Assembly: GCA_002441395.1 (NCBI GenBank)
Contig: DJVZ01000041.1
Location: 41,695 to 84,138 of the forward strand
Direction of reading: 5' to 3'
Length of the DNA stretch: 42,444 bases
Source: Spirochaetaceae bacterium UBA6243
GTDB lineage: Bacteria; Spirochaetota; Spirochaetia; Treponematales; Rectinemataceae
The position numbers and the translations under genes were made by a program. Shown one piece after another: positions 15,327 to 23,687 of the stretch (its first letter is position 1; each line of letters starts with the position of its first letter). The notes below the pieces were generated by a model. That model saw nothing but the letters and a program-made list of their open reading frames with translations, was not told the origin of the DNA and did no database searches.

Positions 15327-17089
15327 TCAATGATTCTCCCGAACATTGCGTAGAGTTTTTCTTTCGGAATGGCCAGGAAAATTGGGCGGCCATGAGGGCA
15401 CCGGGGTTCCGGAAGCGCCAGGGCTTCGGCTATTAGCCTTTCGGCTGAAGGCTGATCGAGCATGTCACCGTCTTTTATTGCAGCTTTGCATGAAAGGTTT
15501 GCGGCGATGGCGTCGATGGGGGTTGCGTCGGAAGAAGGTCGCGACAGCCACTCGACAAGCGCTTCGAGCGCTTGCGCCGCTGCGATCGCCGGAACAGCTT
15601 CGACAATCCATGTATCCGCCTCTTTTTTTATTCTGTATCCGATATAATCAAGATTTTGTTCGGATTCTTTTAGATAATGTTCATTTTCATGCGGTTCAAG
15701 CACATAGGGCACGAGAAGCGATTGGCTTTCTCCTTTTTTTGATTTGATTCTGTCGTAGAGAATACGTTCATGTGCGGCGTGCTGATCGAGAATAAAAAGC
15801 GTATCTCCCAGTTCAAACAGAAGAAAAGGCCCCGGTCCCTTCCCAATATATCGAGGATAAGATAGCTGGCCTTGTTTGACCTTTTGCCAAAAATCGGCTG
15901 GAAGCGGAGGACTGCCTTGGTGCATGTTTGCATTCTGGGAAGACTTGCCGAAAGCTGCACCATTCACCCACTTGCCCGGTTTTTCCTCCACTGTAAACGG
16001 TTGAGACTCATCGAATTTTGGAGAAAATGCTGTTTCTTCCGACGTAAATGCGATTTCCCCGAATGCCGGAAAATTTGTTTCTAATGCCTGGGTAGCACCC
16101 TTATACCGCGCATTCAATTCGTTTGACAGCAGAGCATGCACTGATGTCCGAACCTGAGCCGGATTTTTTAACCGTACCTCTTTTTTAGCGGGGTGAATAT
16201 TGAAATCGGCAAGCGAGGGCTCTATTTCCAAAAACAGAAAAGCAATCGCATGGGCGCCACCGGGAAGATATTTCCCAAATTCATATTCCATGAGATTGAT
16301 CAGCCCCCATTCAGGCACTCTTCTTCTGTTTACGAATATCTGCAGAAATTTGCGGTCTCTTCTATATGATGAGATATCGGCATAGACAAGGTGCACCTGC
16401 ATGTCGTCCATTTTAGAAGAGGTGTCGAACATATGGATATGAGAAAGCTCTGGATAACAGTGTACAATCCGCTCCCTTTGAGGACTTGGCATTATCACAT
16501 CCAAATCGTTCGATGATTTCCACCGGAAAGTGATGTCAGGATGCGAAAGGGCGCGTTCGACAAACGTTGTCCTGCACAGGAAAGCCTCACTCTGGGGCCT
16601 TTTTAAAAATTGCTTGCGTGCAGGGTAGGATTCGAAAAGCCCCCGAACAGTAATGCGAGCGCCTTCTTTGCACGGAAAGGGTTCGACAGTGGGCTCCTGA
16701 AGCGGCGAGCTCATAAGGCGCCAGCCCTCGTCTAAACCGCGAGGTCTGCTCGCGATTTCCAGGCGTGCGACAGCGGCGATGGATGCAAGCGCTTCGCCGC
16801 GGAATCCAAGAGTCCTTGCCCGGAGAATGTCATCGGGCGCATAGATTTTTGAGGTCGCGTGTTCTTTGATTGAAAGCGCGAGATCTTCTCTCGACATGCC
16901 ATAGCCATCGTCCGAGACGGTGATTTCTTCGATGCCTCCCTGCGTGATCGAAACGGAGATGTCGTGAGCGTCGGCATCGATGGCGTTGTCGAGCAACTCG
17001 CGAAGCGCGGAGGCCGGCCTGTCGATGACTTCTCCAGCGGCAATACGGCGGGAAGTCTCTGGTGGTAGAATTCGGATTTTTCCCATCAT
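15323..17089 (-). CDS. mutL: DNA mismatch repair protein MutL
   Basis: The mismatch-repair coordinator. The N-terminal GHKL ATPase shows IAAGEVIDRPASALRELLDN (residues 17-35), DDGYGMS (60-66), TSKI and LGFRGEALASI (94-104). The C-terminal domain carries the latent endonuclease motif as DQHAAHERILYD (435-446), where the usual last residue is Glu and here is Asp. SCKAAIK and CPHGRPIF are further metal-site blocks. It is therefore the nicking type of MutL, as expected where MutH is absent. At 588 residues the linker is shortish. No ribosome site is evident before ATG-ATG at 17089. No mutS in the window. Confidence 0.96.
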   Translation of the reverse strand: MMGKIRILPPETSRRIAAGEVIDRPASALRELLDNAIDADAHDISVSITQGGIEEITVSDDGYGMSREDLALSIKEHATSKIYAPDDILRARTLGFRGEALASIAAVARLEIASRPRGLDEGWRLMSSPLQEPTVEPFPCKEGARITVRGLFESYPARKQFLKRPQSEAFLCRTTFVERALSHPDITFRWKSSNDLDVIMPSPQRERIVHCYPELSHIHMFDTSSKMDDMQVHLVYADISSYRRDRKFLQIFVNRRRVPEWGLINLMEYEFGKYLPGGAHAIAFLFLEIEPSLADFNIHPAKKEVRLKNPAQVRTSVHALLSNELNARYKGATQALETNFPAFGEIAFTSEETAFSPKFDESQPFTVEEKPGKWVNGAAFGKSSQNANMHQGSPPLPADFWQKVKQGQLSYPRYIGKGPGPFLLFELGDTLFILDQHAAHERILYDRIKSKKGESQSLLVPYVLEPHENEHYLKESEQNLDYIGYRIKKEADTWIVEAVPAIAAAQALEALVEWLSRPSSDATPIDAIAANLSCKAAIKDGDMLDQPSAERLIAEALALPEPRCPHGRPIFLAIPKEKLYAMFGRIIE

Positions 17090-17113
17090 TGGTATGATAA
17101 TGGTTTCGAATGA

Positions 17114-17149
17114 AAAAACAAAGGCCGCGCCCTGTTCAAGAGCGCGGCC
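17114..17149 (-). terminator. Terminator of the 17210 outer-membrane gene
   Basis: GGCCGCGC (17123-17130) pairs with GCGCGGCC (17142-17149) around 11 bases. On the minus strand the stem is followed by TTTGTTTTTTC. Confidence 0.75.
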
Positions 17150-17209
17150 CGAATTGATCGTGACGACAAAACGCCGGTCATGCAGGTGTTTGTCTGCAGA
17201 AGAGAGTCG

Positions 17210-18586
17210 CTACAGCTCAAATCCGACCGAGAGGCTTGAAACTACGTCGAAGTCGTCTTTCGTCGGATTCCATGAATACGCGTAATCCATCGCGACAACC
17301 GCGGAACCCGCCTTATAGCTCACCGTCATGCCAATAGAGGCATCCGTCAGATCGGCGAGATCGCTGAATACATTGTTGCTCTTTTTGCCGAGGAAGAATT
17401 TTTCATACCGTGCCGCGATACCCACGTTGGGAATGAGACCTCGGGCAAGACTGAGCGTGCCGAGCATATGGGGATATTCGGCGGGGTTGTCGGTTCCTGG
17501 GGCAGAGGGCAGAGCTCCGAAAGGCGCATCGAGCGTTGCCTTGAAGCTCAACGTGGATTTGAAGAGATCGAAGCCGAGAGAGGCGAGCCAGCTCGGATTA
17601 AAATCGGTCCCGGCAGCGGTAGTTTCTGTATACACAAAGCGGTCAGCCCGATAGAGATCATAGTTCGCGTCAAAATAAGAAGGGATGAAACCTTCCTGAA
17701 AGTATCTGAACTGGGCCCCGTACGAGACGATGCGCAGGACCTTGCCGCGGATTCCCGTGATCGCGCCCATGGACTTGTTCTTTTCCCTCGCACCCTCAAC
17801 GAAGGTTGTGAGCGAAAAGGCGTTGCTTTGGATGACGGGCAGGGTAACATCCGCCCCGACCACATAAGTAGCTTCCGATGGCGGAGAGCCTGCAGATTCG
17901 TAGCTGGTGCCGTACGTGGCGTCGTCGACATAGAGATAGGGGTCTCTATCGTATGCCGCGATTGCACCTATCTGGAGTTTGCCCAAAAGGCCTTTTCCAA
18001 AAAATGCCAGAGGACGGACATAGAAACGGCCGCCAATGACATCAAGTTTTGTGACATTGCCTGTCAGAGCCTCGAGGCCGACATAGGGGAAACCGAAAAG
18101 GCTCCCGTCGATGCCCAACTGCATGCCGAAGATGCGCCGCTGAGGCAAGAAGCGCATGTTTGAGTAATTATCGACGATGAGCCCATTGCCGAGGGTGAAA
18201 TCAGAGATGGAACCCATCTTGATGTAGAATGGGTCCTCCCATTGATATCCATAGCGAATATAGAGAATTTTTGGCAAATATACATCGAAAATGGACTGGC
18301 CATTTTGCGGTACCCAATCGGGCTCGTACAGCTCGAAGGCAGCGGTTCCGCTCGTCGCGAGCTTGAATCTGACCATGAGATCGAGCCCAATGCCAAATTT
18401 CCCCATGGAGAATTCGGGCTGCAACGCAAGCTTGGACCAGCTCTCCATCTTTGTGGCATCGCTTGGATTAGGTAAAAGGTCAGTGCCTAGTCCCGCGGCA
18501 AAATTGAAACCTGTCCCACGATTATCCTGCGCGAAAACGGGGAGGACGACGACTAATAGAGCGAGCAACAATAGCACTTTTTTCAC
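17210..18586 (-). CDS. Exported beta-barrel-like outer-membrane protein
   Basis: A 458-residue protein with a clear signal peptide (MKKVLLLLALLVVVLPVFA, cleavage before QDN). The body is rich in glycine, aromatic residues and alternating hydrophobic strands and ends in a strand, SSLSVGFEL, as transmembrane beta-barrels do. I recognise no specific family; spirochaete genomes hold many such proteins. The start is GTG at 18586 with AAGGAGG 6 bases upstream. It is a single-gene unit with its own terminator. A porin or surface role is inferred from shape alone. Confidence 0.8.
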   Translation of the reverse strand: MKKVLLLLALLVVVLPVFAQDNRGTGFNFAAGLGTDLLPNPSDATKMESWSKLALQPEFSMGKFGIGLDLMVRFKLATSGTAAFELYEPDWVPQNGQSIFDVYLPKILYIRYGYQWEDPFYIKMGSISDFTLGNGLIVDNYSNMRFLPQRRIFGMQLGIDGSLFGFPYVGLEALTGNVTKLDVIGGRFYVRPLAFFGKGLLGKLQIGAIAAYDRDPYLYVDDATYGTSYESAGSPPSEATYVVGADVTLPVIQSNAFSLTTFVEGAREKNKSMGAITGIRGKVLRIVSYGAQFRYFQEGFIPSYFDANYDLYRADRFVYTETTAAGTDFNPSWLASLGFDLFKSTLSFKATLDAPFGALPSAPGTDNPAEYPHMLGTLSLARGLIPNVGIAARYEKFFLGKKSNNVFSDLADLTDASIGMTVSYKAGSAVVAMDYAYSWNPTKDDFDVVSSLSVGFEL

Positions 18587-18683
18587 AGAAAGCCTCCTTC
18601 CTCTTCTTATACATGAGCATTATACTATATTTTCAAGCTAATAGCACACTAAAAACGAATATTATGCCATGAGGGGAATCGTT

Positions 18684-20123
18684 ATGGATTTTTTTGCCCG
18701 CATCGAACAAAGAATTGAAAAAGTGGATACAGTGCTCTGTATTGGTCTTGATCCTGCCTTTTCAGGGGTGGAGATGGAAGTGCACGGCAGAGCCGGCTGT
18801 GCACAACTTGCTCTTGATCGCAATCTCCGGATTATAGAAGCAACATCCCCTTATGCCGCGGCTTTCAAGCCCAATATTGCTTTTTATGAAGCACTCGGTG
18901 AGCCGGGAATGGCAACCCTCAGGAAGACATTGAGCTCAATACCTGATGATATCCCCATCATCATTGATGCAAAGCGAGGAGACATCTCCAATACGGCAGA
19001 AGCCTACGCGCAGGCGCTTTTTGGTGAACTCGGTGCGGATGCCGTTACCTTGAGCCCGTATATGGGGCTCGATACCCTCGGGCCGTTTTTAAAATGGGAA
19101 GAGAAAGGTGTTTTTGTCCTGTGCCGTACAAGCAATCCTGGTGCAGGCTTTTTGCAAGATATCATGGTGGATGGCAGTTTTCTCTATCTCGCATTAGCGA
19201 AACAATGTGGCGCCCTGCCGAAAGAAGTTGGGCTGGTTGTGGCTGGCAACGATCTTGAAGCATTGCGGAAAGTCAGACAAGCTGCACCTTCCGCGTGGTT
19301 TTTGAGCCCCGGCATTGGTGCCCAGGGAGGCCAGGCCGATCGCGCTTTCGCCCTAGGCGCACGAAGCGACGGCAAAGGCCTTCTGGTAGCCGTCGCGCGA
19401 GCAATCGCTGATGCTTCAGAGCCTTCAGGTGCCGCCCGCGAACTGCGAGATGTAATGAGAAAGGCTCGCGATATCCATCTGACAGCTGAAAAAGCGTCTC
19501 AAGGAGACATGGAAAGCGAAGGACTGGCAGTACTTAAGCACGATTTTGTACATGCGCTTCTCTCGACCGGCTGCTTTAGATTAGGAGAATTCATGCTCAA
19601 GAGTGGCAAAAAAAGCCCGTTTTATATCGATCTCCGGCGGCTCGTCGCAGATCCTGATGCGATGAAGATCGCCGGCAGAGCCTATGCTTTTCTTGCTTCG
19701 AAGTGTACGTATGACAGCATCGCAGGAATACCTGCAGCCGGGCTGCCCCTCGCGACAGCGGCATCACTCGAAATCGGGAAACCCATGATCTGGCCACGTA
19801 TGCCTGCAAAAGAGCATGGAACAGGGAATCGCATTGAAGGGAGCTACGTTGCGGGGGAATGCGCTCTTTTGCTCGATGATCTTATTACCACAGGAGCGAG
19901 CAAGCTCGAAGCGATCGAAATATTGAGGTCAGAGGGTCTTCAGGTACATGATGTGGTCGTTTTGATTGAGCGTGGCAATGAGGGAAGACTCGACATGGAG
20001 GGGGCAGGAGTAAGGCTGCACGCATTTATTCATGTCCTTGAGCTCTTTGATGTGCTCAAACAGAGCGGTAAAATAGATGAACAACAATATCAAACGCTGG
20101 TAGAATTTACGAAAAATACTTAA
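18684..20123 (+). CDS. pyrFE: Fused orotidine-5'-phosphate decarboxylase / orotate phosphoribosyltransferase
   Basis: One 479-residue chain doing the last two steps of UMP synthesis. Residues 1-~270 are OMP decarboxylase of the second bacterial type: VLCIGLDPAF, FKPNIAFYEALG, the catalytic DAKRGDI, LSPYMGLD, CRTSNPGAG and LSPGIGAQGG. Residues ~285-479 are orotate phosphoribosyltransferase, with SGKKSPFYIDLRRL near the N-terminus of the domain and the PRPP loop LLLDDLITTGASK. The order is PyrF-PyrE, opposite to animal UMP synthase. I choose ATG 18684 because GAGGGG lies 7 bases upstream; an ATG 5 codons earlier lacks a site. Its stop overlaps the convergent Rrf2 stop. Confidence 0.94.
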   Translation: MDFFARIEQRIEKVDTVLCIGLDPAFSGVEMEVHGRAGCAQLALDRNLRIIEATSPYAAAFKPNIAFYEALGEPGMATLRKTLSSIPDDIPIIIDAKRGDISNTAEAYAQALFGELGADAVTLSPYMGLDTLGPFLKWEEKGVFVLCRTSNPGAGFLQDIMVDGSFLYLALAKQCGALPKEVGLVVAGNDLEALRKVRQAAPSAWFLSPGIGAQGGQADRAFALGARSDGKGLLVAVARAIADASEPSGAARELRDVMRKARDIHLTAEKASQGDMESEGLAVLKHDFVHALLSTGCFRLGEFMLKSGKKSPFYIDLRRLVADPDAMKIAGRAYAFLASKCTYDSIAGIPAAGLPLATAASLEIGKPMIWPRMPAKEHGTGNRIEGSYVAGECALLLDDLITTGASKLEAIEILRSEGLQVHDVVVLIERGNEGRLDMEGAGVRLHAFIHVLELFDVLKQSGKIDEQQYQTLVEFTKNT

Positions 20124-20542
20124 CGATTCATGCCTTGCTGAATGTCCGACAAGTGTCTGGATTTTGCGTACTCCATAACGATCCGTTCCATACCCATCCA
20201 GAAATTTCCTGCATCACAGCATTCATATTTCGGGCACGGTTTTTTTTCATTTCTCTCGAATGCGCAGGGGACTATTTCCAGTGTTTCTCCGACTGCAAAC
20301 AGGATATCATACGCCGAAATCTCTTCTGGCTTTTTGTTCAGAGAAAATCCTCCCCCAGGCCCGCGAAACGCCTTGACAATACCTGCTTTTCTTAACTTAT
20401 AAAAAATCTGCTGAAGAAATTCAGGAGAAAGGCCTTCGATTTGTGCTATTCTTTGCAAAGATACACGCTTCTGCTCGGTTGAAAGCTCCGCAAGCGTCAG
20501 AGTTGCCTTGAGTGCATACAGTCCTCGCGTGGTCATACGCAT
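20120..20542 (-). CDS. Rrf2/IscR-family transcriptional regulator
   Basis: A 140-residue regulator with an N-terminal winged helix (MRMTTRGLYALKATLTLAEL; LQRIAQIEGLSPEFLQQIFYKL) and the Rrf2 wing FRGPGGGFSL. The C-terminal part has four cysteines, C93, C103, C108 and C109 (VPCAF, PCPKYECC). Their position corresponds to the [2Fe-2S] ligands of IscR, but the spacing differs from E. coli IscR. It may thus sense iron-sulfur or redox state. No isc or suf genes are near. GAGG lies 7 bases before the ATG. Stop codon shared in TTAA with pyrFE. Confidence 0.9.
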   Translation of the reverse strand: MRMTTRGLYALKATLTLAELSTEQKRVSLQRIAQIEGLSPEFLQQIFYKLRKAGIVKAFRGPGGGFSLNKKPEEISAYDILFAVGETLEIVPCAFERNEKKPCPKYECCDAGNFWMGMERIVMEYAKSRHLSDIQQGMNR

Positions 20543-20627
20543 TTTATAAACCTCTTTTTCAATTTTTTAAAACGAGACGCTAATGTGTGAATTCTAACAT
20601 CATGAGGTAAACCGTGCAACTAAAAAC

Positions 20628-21230
20628 TCATATTGTTTCAATAAAAAATGAGGCTGCCTTCTGAGCATCCATAGAGAATTGCTTGTCAATTTCCAATAAA
20701 TGGATGTCGGCTGTGGGAATATCGTGTTTTTTAAGGATCGACAGAAGAACTCCTTGTAAATCTGCTCGCACAGTCAGGACAAGTGCATCCGCAAGCGCTG
20801 AGTCGAGAACAACTTTAAGAAACTCGAGATGGCCCTTGTTTCTCTCGTGCCCGAGCGGACCAGTTTCATCGATAATGTAAAGCGTTTTAGACTGGGCTGT
20901 TTGAATCTTTATTTCTTGAGTTGTTTGGTCTAGTGATCGAATGCAATTTTCTCTTATGTGTGCAAACGATTCGGGACAGAAATCAAAAGGGATGTCTTTT
21001 CTGTCCTTTGGCCGCTGTGCGGCGAGATAGGTGTCACCACTTGTCAGATCGACGAGCTGAATACGATAAGGCTGCATACCATCGCCGCGCTCTGAAAGCC
21101 CAATGCATCCTTGACAGATGATGTTGTGAGTTTTTGCGACATGAAAGACAGATATGCACAAGGATGTTTTGCCTGAAGCGCGAGGCCCTGAAATGACAAG
21201 AACATGCATATTGGGAATCATTGTCTGCAA
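20628..21230 (-). CDS. P-loop NTPase of the THEP1/nucleoside-triphosphatase type
   Basis: A 200-residue protein with Walker A GPRASGKTS near the N-terminus and Walker B LYIIDETGPLGHERNKG at about 115-131. The latter resembles the IDEiGpmE block of THEP1-like nucleoside triphosphatases, which hydrolyse NTPs in vitro and whose cell role is unclear. The C-terminal ADALVLTVRADLQGVLLSIL fits the same fold. It starts 3 bases after the rex stop, so it is cotranscribed with the redox repressor. The exact start is uncertain among three close ATGs. Confidence 0.75.
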   Translation of the reverse strand: MQTMIPNMHVLVISGPRASGKTSLCISVFHVAKTHNIICQGCIGLSERGDGMQPYRIQLVDLTSGDTYLAAQRPKDRKDIPFDFCPESFAHIRENCIRSLDQTTQEIKIQTAQSKTLYIIDETGPLGHERNKGHLEFLKVVLDSALADALVLTVRADLQGVLLSILKKHDIPTADIHLLEIDKQFSMDAQKAASFFIETI

Positions 21231-21233
21231 TGA

Positions 21234-21869
21234 TCAGGACATCGCCTTCGCCCTTGTGCGCATCATTACAGACAATATTGCGTAACCGGAAGAAAGGTCT
21301 TCTCGCTGTACAAGCACATCTTCGGGCACTTTGAGTTTCACATTCGTAAAATTCCAAATCGCTCGAATACCTGCGGTAACAATTGCATCACAGCTCGATT
21401 GGGCATAGGGTGATGGTACAGTGAGAATCGCCAATGTGATGTTCTTTTTTTCGATGACTTCTTTGAGCTCTTCCATCCCATAGACCTGTATTTGATGGAT
21501 GGAATGCCCCACTTTCGAGAGATCGTTGTCGAAGGCGGCCACAATGTGGAGGCCATGATTTCTAAACTCCTGATAGCCTATCAATGCCGAGCCCAGGTTG
21601 CCGGCTCCTACGATCATCGCCTTTTGCTCGACATCCCATGCCAAATAATGCTCGATTGCCGCTATGAGCTGTTCCACGGGATAGCCTTTTTTAGGCTTGC
21701 CAACAATGCCGGTAATGGCGAGGTCTTTTCTGACTTGTATTGGTTCGAGGTTGAGCTCGTTTGCAATCCATGTACCCGAGATGTAGGGTTCTCCCGTTCT
21801 CTGAAATGCTCGAATAATATGGAGATATGAAGGCAATCGGCGAATTGACGGTGCATAGTTCAGTTTCAT
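21234..21869 (-). CDS. rex: Redox-sensing transcriptional repressor Rex
   Basis: A dimeric repressor that senses the NADH/NAD+ ratio and typically controls fermentation and respiration genes. The start at 21869 gives 211 residues, the family length, with AAGGAG upstream; the longer frame to 21911 lacks a ribosome site. The winged helix spans SIRRLPSYLHIIRAF and VRKDLAITGIVGKPKKGYPV. The Rossmann domain has IVGAGNLGSALIGY, AAFDND, and the C-terminal WNFTNVKLKVPEDVLVQRED typical of Rex. No convincing Rex-type operator palindrome was found around its own start. Confidence 0.95.
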   Translation of the reverse strand: MKLNYAPSIRRLPSYLHIIRAFQRTGEPYISGTWIANELNLEPIQVRKDLAITGIVGKPKKGYPVEQLIAAIEHYLAWDVEQKAMIVGAGNLGSALIGYQEFRNHGLHIVAAFDNDLSKVGHSIHQIQVYGMEELKEVIEKKNITLAILTVPSPYAQSSCDAIVTAGIRAIWNFTNVKLKVPEDVLVQREDLSSGYAILSVMMRTRAKAMS

Positions 21870-21984
21870 GGATCTGTAGTCTCCTTTGACAGCTTGTATG
21901 AATAATTCCATATATAGCGTATGCAGACATATCGATAAAAGTCAAGCGATTGGATAAACTTTTTATGGAACATTGCAGAAATAC

Positions 21985-22023
21985 AAAAAAGGCGCTGAGG
22001 AAAAGGAGGTAAACCTCAGCGCC
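21985..22023 (-). terminator. Terminator of the phosphoribosyltransferase-like gene
   Basis: GGCGCTGAGG (21991-22000) pairs with CCTCAGCGCC (22014-22023) around 13 bases. The minus strand continues with TTTTTTG. It insulates rex from the gene upstream. Confidence 0.85.
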
Positions 22024-22176
22024 GCTCCTCATGGGATTTAATATGGGCATTTAAATCTGCCACATCTTACAGCTCAGTATATCACAAAAGTATAGAATAT
22101 GCAACTTACAAGTTGTTTTTTGTGAGTTTATGCATATAAGGGCACACAATATTTAATTTTTATATATACAAAAGCA

Positions 22177-23073
22177 TCAGTCCCACCACATTCTTCCAAA
22201 AAAATCGGGATGAAGCGAAGAACCCGCATGGCGAATTGAACATGCAGTTTTTACCTGACCAAAGAGTGGCGAAAGGCGCTTTAAAAATAATTCCAGAGTT
22301 CTGCCACCTGCGACGTCTTCATCATAGAGGAGTACATTTTTGCCACGAAAATCGAAAAGCCACGCGTGGTCCGAAAGGCTGACGATTGGCTCTTCATCAT
22401 GGCGTTTGAACATTGAGAACCGAATGAAATAAAGAGGAATGTCCAGCAGCTCTGAAAGCACAAGCGCGGGCATTATGGAGCCATGCGCGGCCGCGAGGAG
22501 CAGGCAGGGCTGATAGCTTTTTTTTATTTTTTCTGCAAGGGTCGAGAGGAGAGAAGGCTTCGAGCCAAGCCATGTGTAGGGGTCTTGCACTGCAGTGTAT
22601 ACAAACGAGGAGACGGAAGGAGGTGCCTCGGAGAGGAGGAGGCTCAAATCCTGCGTCGCATGCGGTGCAAAACGGCAGCATTCACGAGCGACATCTATAC
22701 TTTTCCAATAGAGTTCGTTTGCCCGCTGTATCTCTCCCAGCGAGTGGCTGATTCGATATTTGCGCGCTTCTTTGAGTTCATAGTACACCGTTGGGTGGAG
22801 GGGCAGTCCATGTTCAACACAGATCTTATAATTCAGAAGAACATTGACAATAGAGGGGATCAGCACATAAAAGCGGATCGTTTTATTGAGGAGCCTCAGC
22901 GCTTGTTGTGGTGCCAGTGAGTTCAATGGTTCTTCTGCAGATGCAATGTCTGGCACGAGGTCTGCAATGGTGGATATGATGGTTTTAAAGGGCATTTCAC
23001 AATTCATCTCTGCGGGGGGAGCTTCCCAGTCCGCCCATTCGAGAATCCGCATGAGTTTCAAGAGCGAGGACAT
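22177..23073 (-). CDS. Phosphoribosyltransferase-like protein of unknown substrate
   Basis: A 298-residue protein. The last ~120 residues have a type I phosphoribosyltransferase fold: LLLAAAHGSIMPALVLSELL, IPLYFIRF and the PRPP-loop variant VLLYDEDVAGGRTLELF. The first ~175 residues are helical (for example ELKEARKYRISHSLGEIQRANELYWKS) and unfamiliar. Neither a purine nor a pyrimidine salvage motif is clear, so enzyme or regulator cannot be decided. The start at 23073 is the first ATG before the conserved-looking part but has no ribosome site; the open frame to 23223 reads like non-coding sequence. Its own terminator follows. Confidence 0.65.
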   Translation of the reverse strand: MSSLLKLMRILEWADWEAPPAEMNCEMPFKTIISTIADLVPDIASAEEPLNSLAPQQALRLLNKTIRFYVLIPSIVNVLLNYKICVEHGLPLHPTVYYELKEARKYRISHSLGEIQRANELYWKSIDVARECCRFAPHATQDLSLLLSEAPPSVSSFVYTAVQDPYTWLGSKPSLLSTLAEKIKKSYQPCLLLAAAHGSIMPALVLSELLDIPLYFIRFSMFKRHDEEPIVSLSDHAWLFDFRGKNVLLYDEDVAGGRTLELFLKRLSPLFGQVKTACSIRHAGSSLHPDFFGRMWWD

Positions 23074-23420
23074 AGTGTTAATGTATGGTAGACTGGAAGT
23101 AGGAACAAGCCTAGAAGGAGAGGATATGGGCAAGGCCCGTCGTTTTGGCGGCCAAGATAAGCAGATATAGAAAAGAGTTGGCTTCAGTGCTCGGTTCATG
23201 TGTTCAGCGTGGCGCCACCACATCCTTAAGGAACTTTATCATGTCACAGCGCCATGACATTGTTCATGAGGCGGAGATATCAGCCTTTTGTGACCCGGAG
23301 TTTGTGTTCTTGAATATCAATGATCCTGCATCCTTCGAGACAGCGCCGGGAAAAGCAGCGCGCCATGGACTATTTCGCAATGCTCAAGTATAGTTTAAGA
23401 ACATTATTCAGGAGGGGAAT
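23074..23420. other. 347-base divergent gap with possible short ORFs
   Basis: The gap separates the PRTase-like gene and tatA. On the plus strand a 14-codon ORF (23126-23170) has a strong AAGGAG 5 bases before its ATG. In the +1 frame an open stretch runs to a TAG at 23391-23393. The two could be a leader peptide plus a small gene, or remnants of one frameshifted gene. Confidence 0.4.
23241..23393 (+). CDS. Possible 50-aa hypothetical protein upstream of tatA
   Basis: The ATG at 23241 has AAGGA 8 bases upstream, and the frame runs 50 codons (begins MSQRHDIVHEAEISAFC). There is no known domain, signal or membrane segment. It ends 27 bases before tatA. It may be a real small protein or a remnant; nothing but the ribosome site and position supports it. 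Confidence 0.3.
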   Translation: MSQRHDIVHEAEISAFCDPEFVFLNINDPASFETAPGKAARHGLFRNAQV

Positions 23421-23672
23421 ATGTTTGGCAGAATAGGCCCAATGGAGCTGATTCTCATACTTGTTATTGCTCTGATCATCTTCGGCCCGAAAAAATTGCC
23501 TGAGATAGGCAAGGCGATAGGCGATGCCTTCAAGGCATTCAAGAAAACCCAGGAAGATGTCACCAAAGAAGCAGATAAAATTGTCTCGGATGCCTCGGCG
23601 AAATCGGGCGAACCTAAAGAGATGGCTCAAAAGGATGCGGATGCGGACAAAGGCGAAGCCGCAAAAAGCTGA
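23421..23672 (+). CDS. tatA: Twin-arginine translocase subunit TatA/E
   Basis: The pore-forming subunit of the Tat system, which exports folded proteins. The 83 residues are classic: a short periplasmic start, one membrane helix (MELILILVIALIIF), the FGPKKLPEIGKAIG hinge with the FGP motif, then an amphipathic helix (AFKAFKKTQEDVTKEA) and a charged lysine/glutamate-rich tail. AGGAGGGG lies just before the ATG. It is followed 15 bases later by tatC. No separate TatB is present, so a two-component TatA-TatC system is possible. Confidence 0.95.
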   Translation: MFGRIGPMELILILVIALIIFGPKKLPEIGKAIGDAFKAFKKTQEDVTKEADKIVSDASAKSGEPKEMAQKDADADKGEAAKS

Positions 23673-23687
23673 TAGCATCAACTAGCA

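Noticed and set aside
21870..21960. TTGACT (21945-21940, minus) as a rex promoter
   Set aside because: No acceptable -10 box lies 16-18 bases downstream; TATATA is 23 bases away, so I did not list it.
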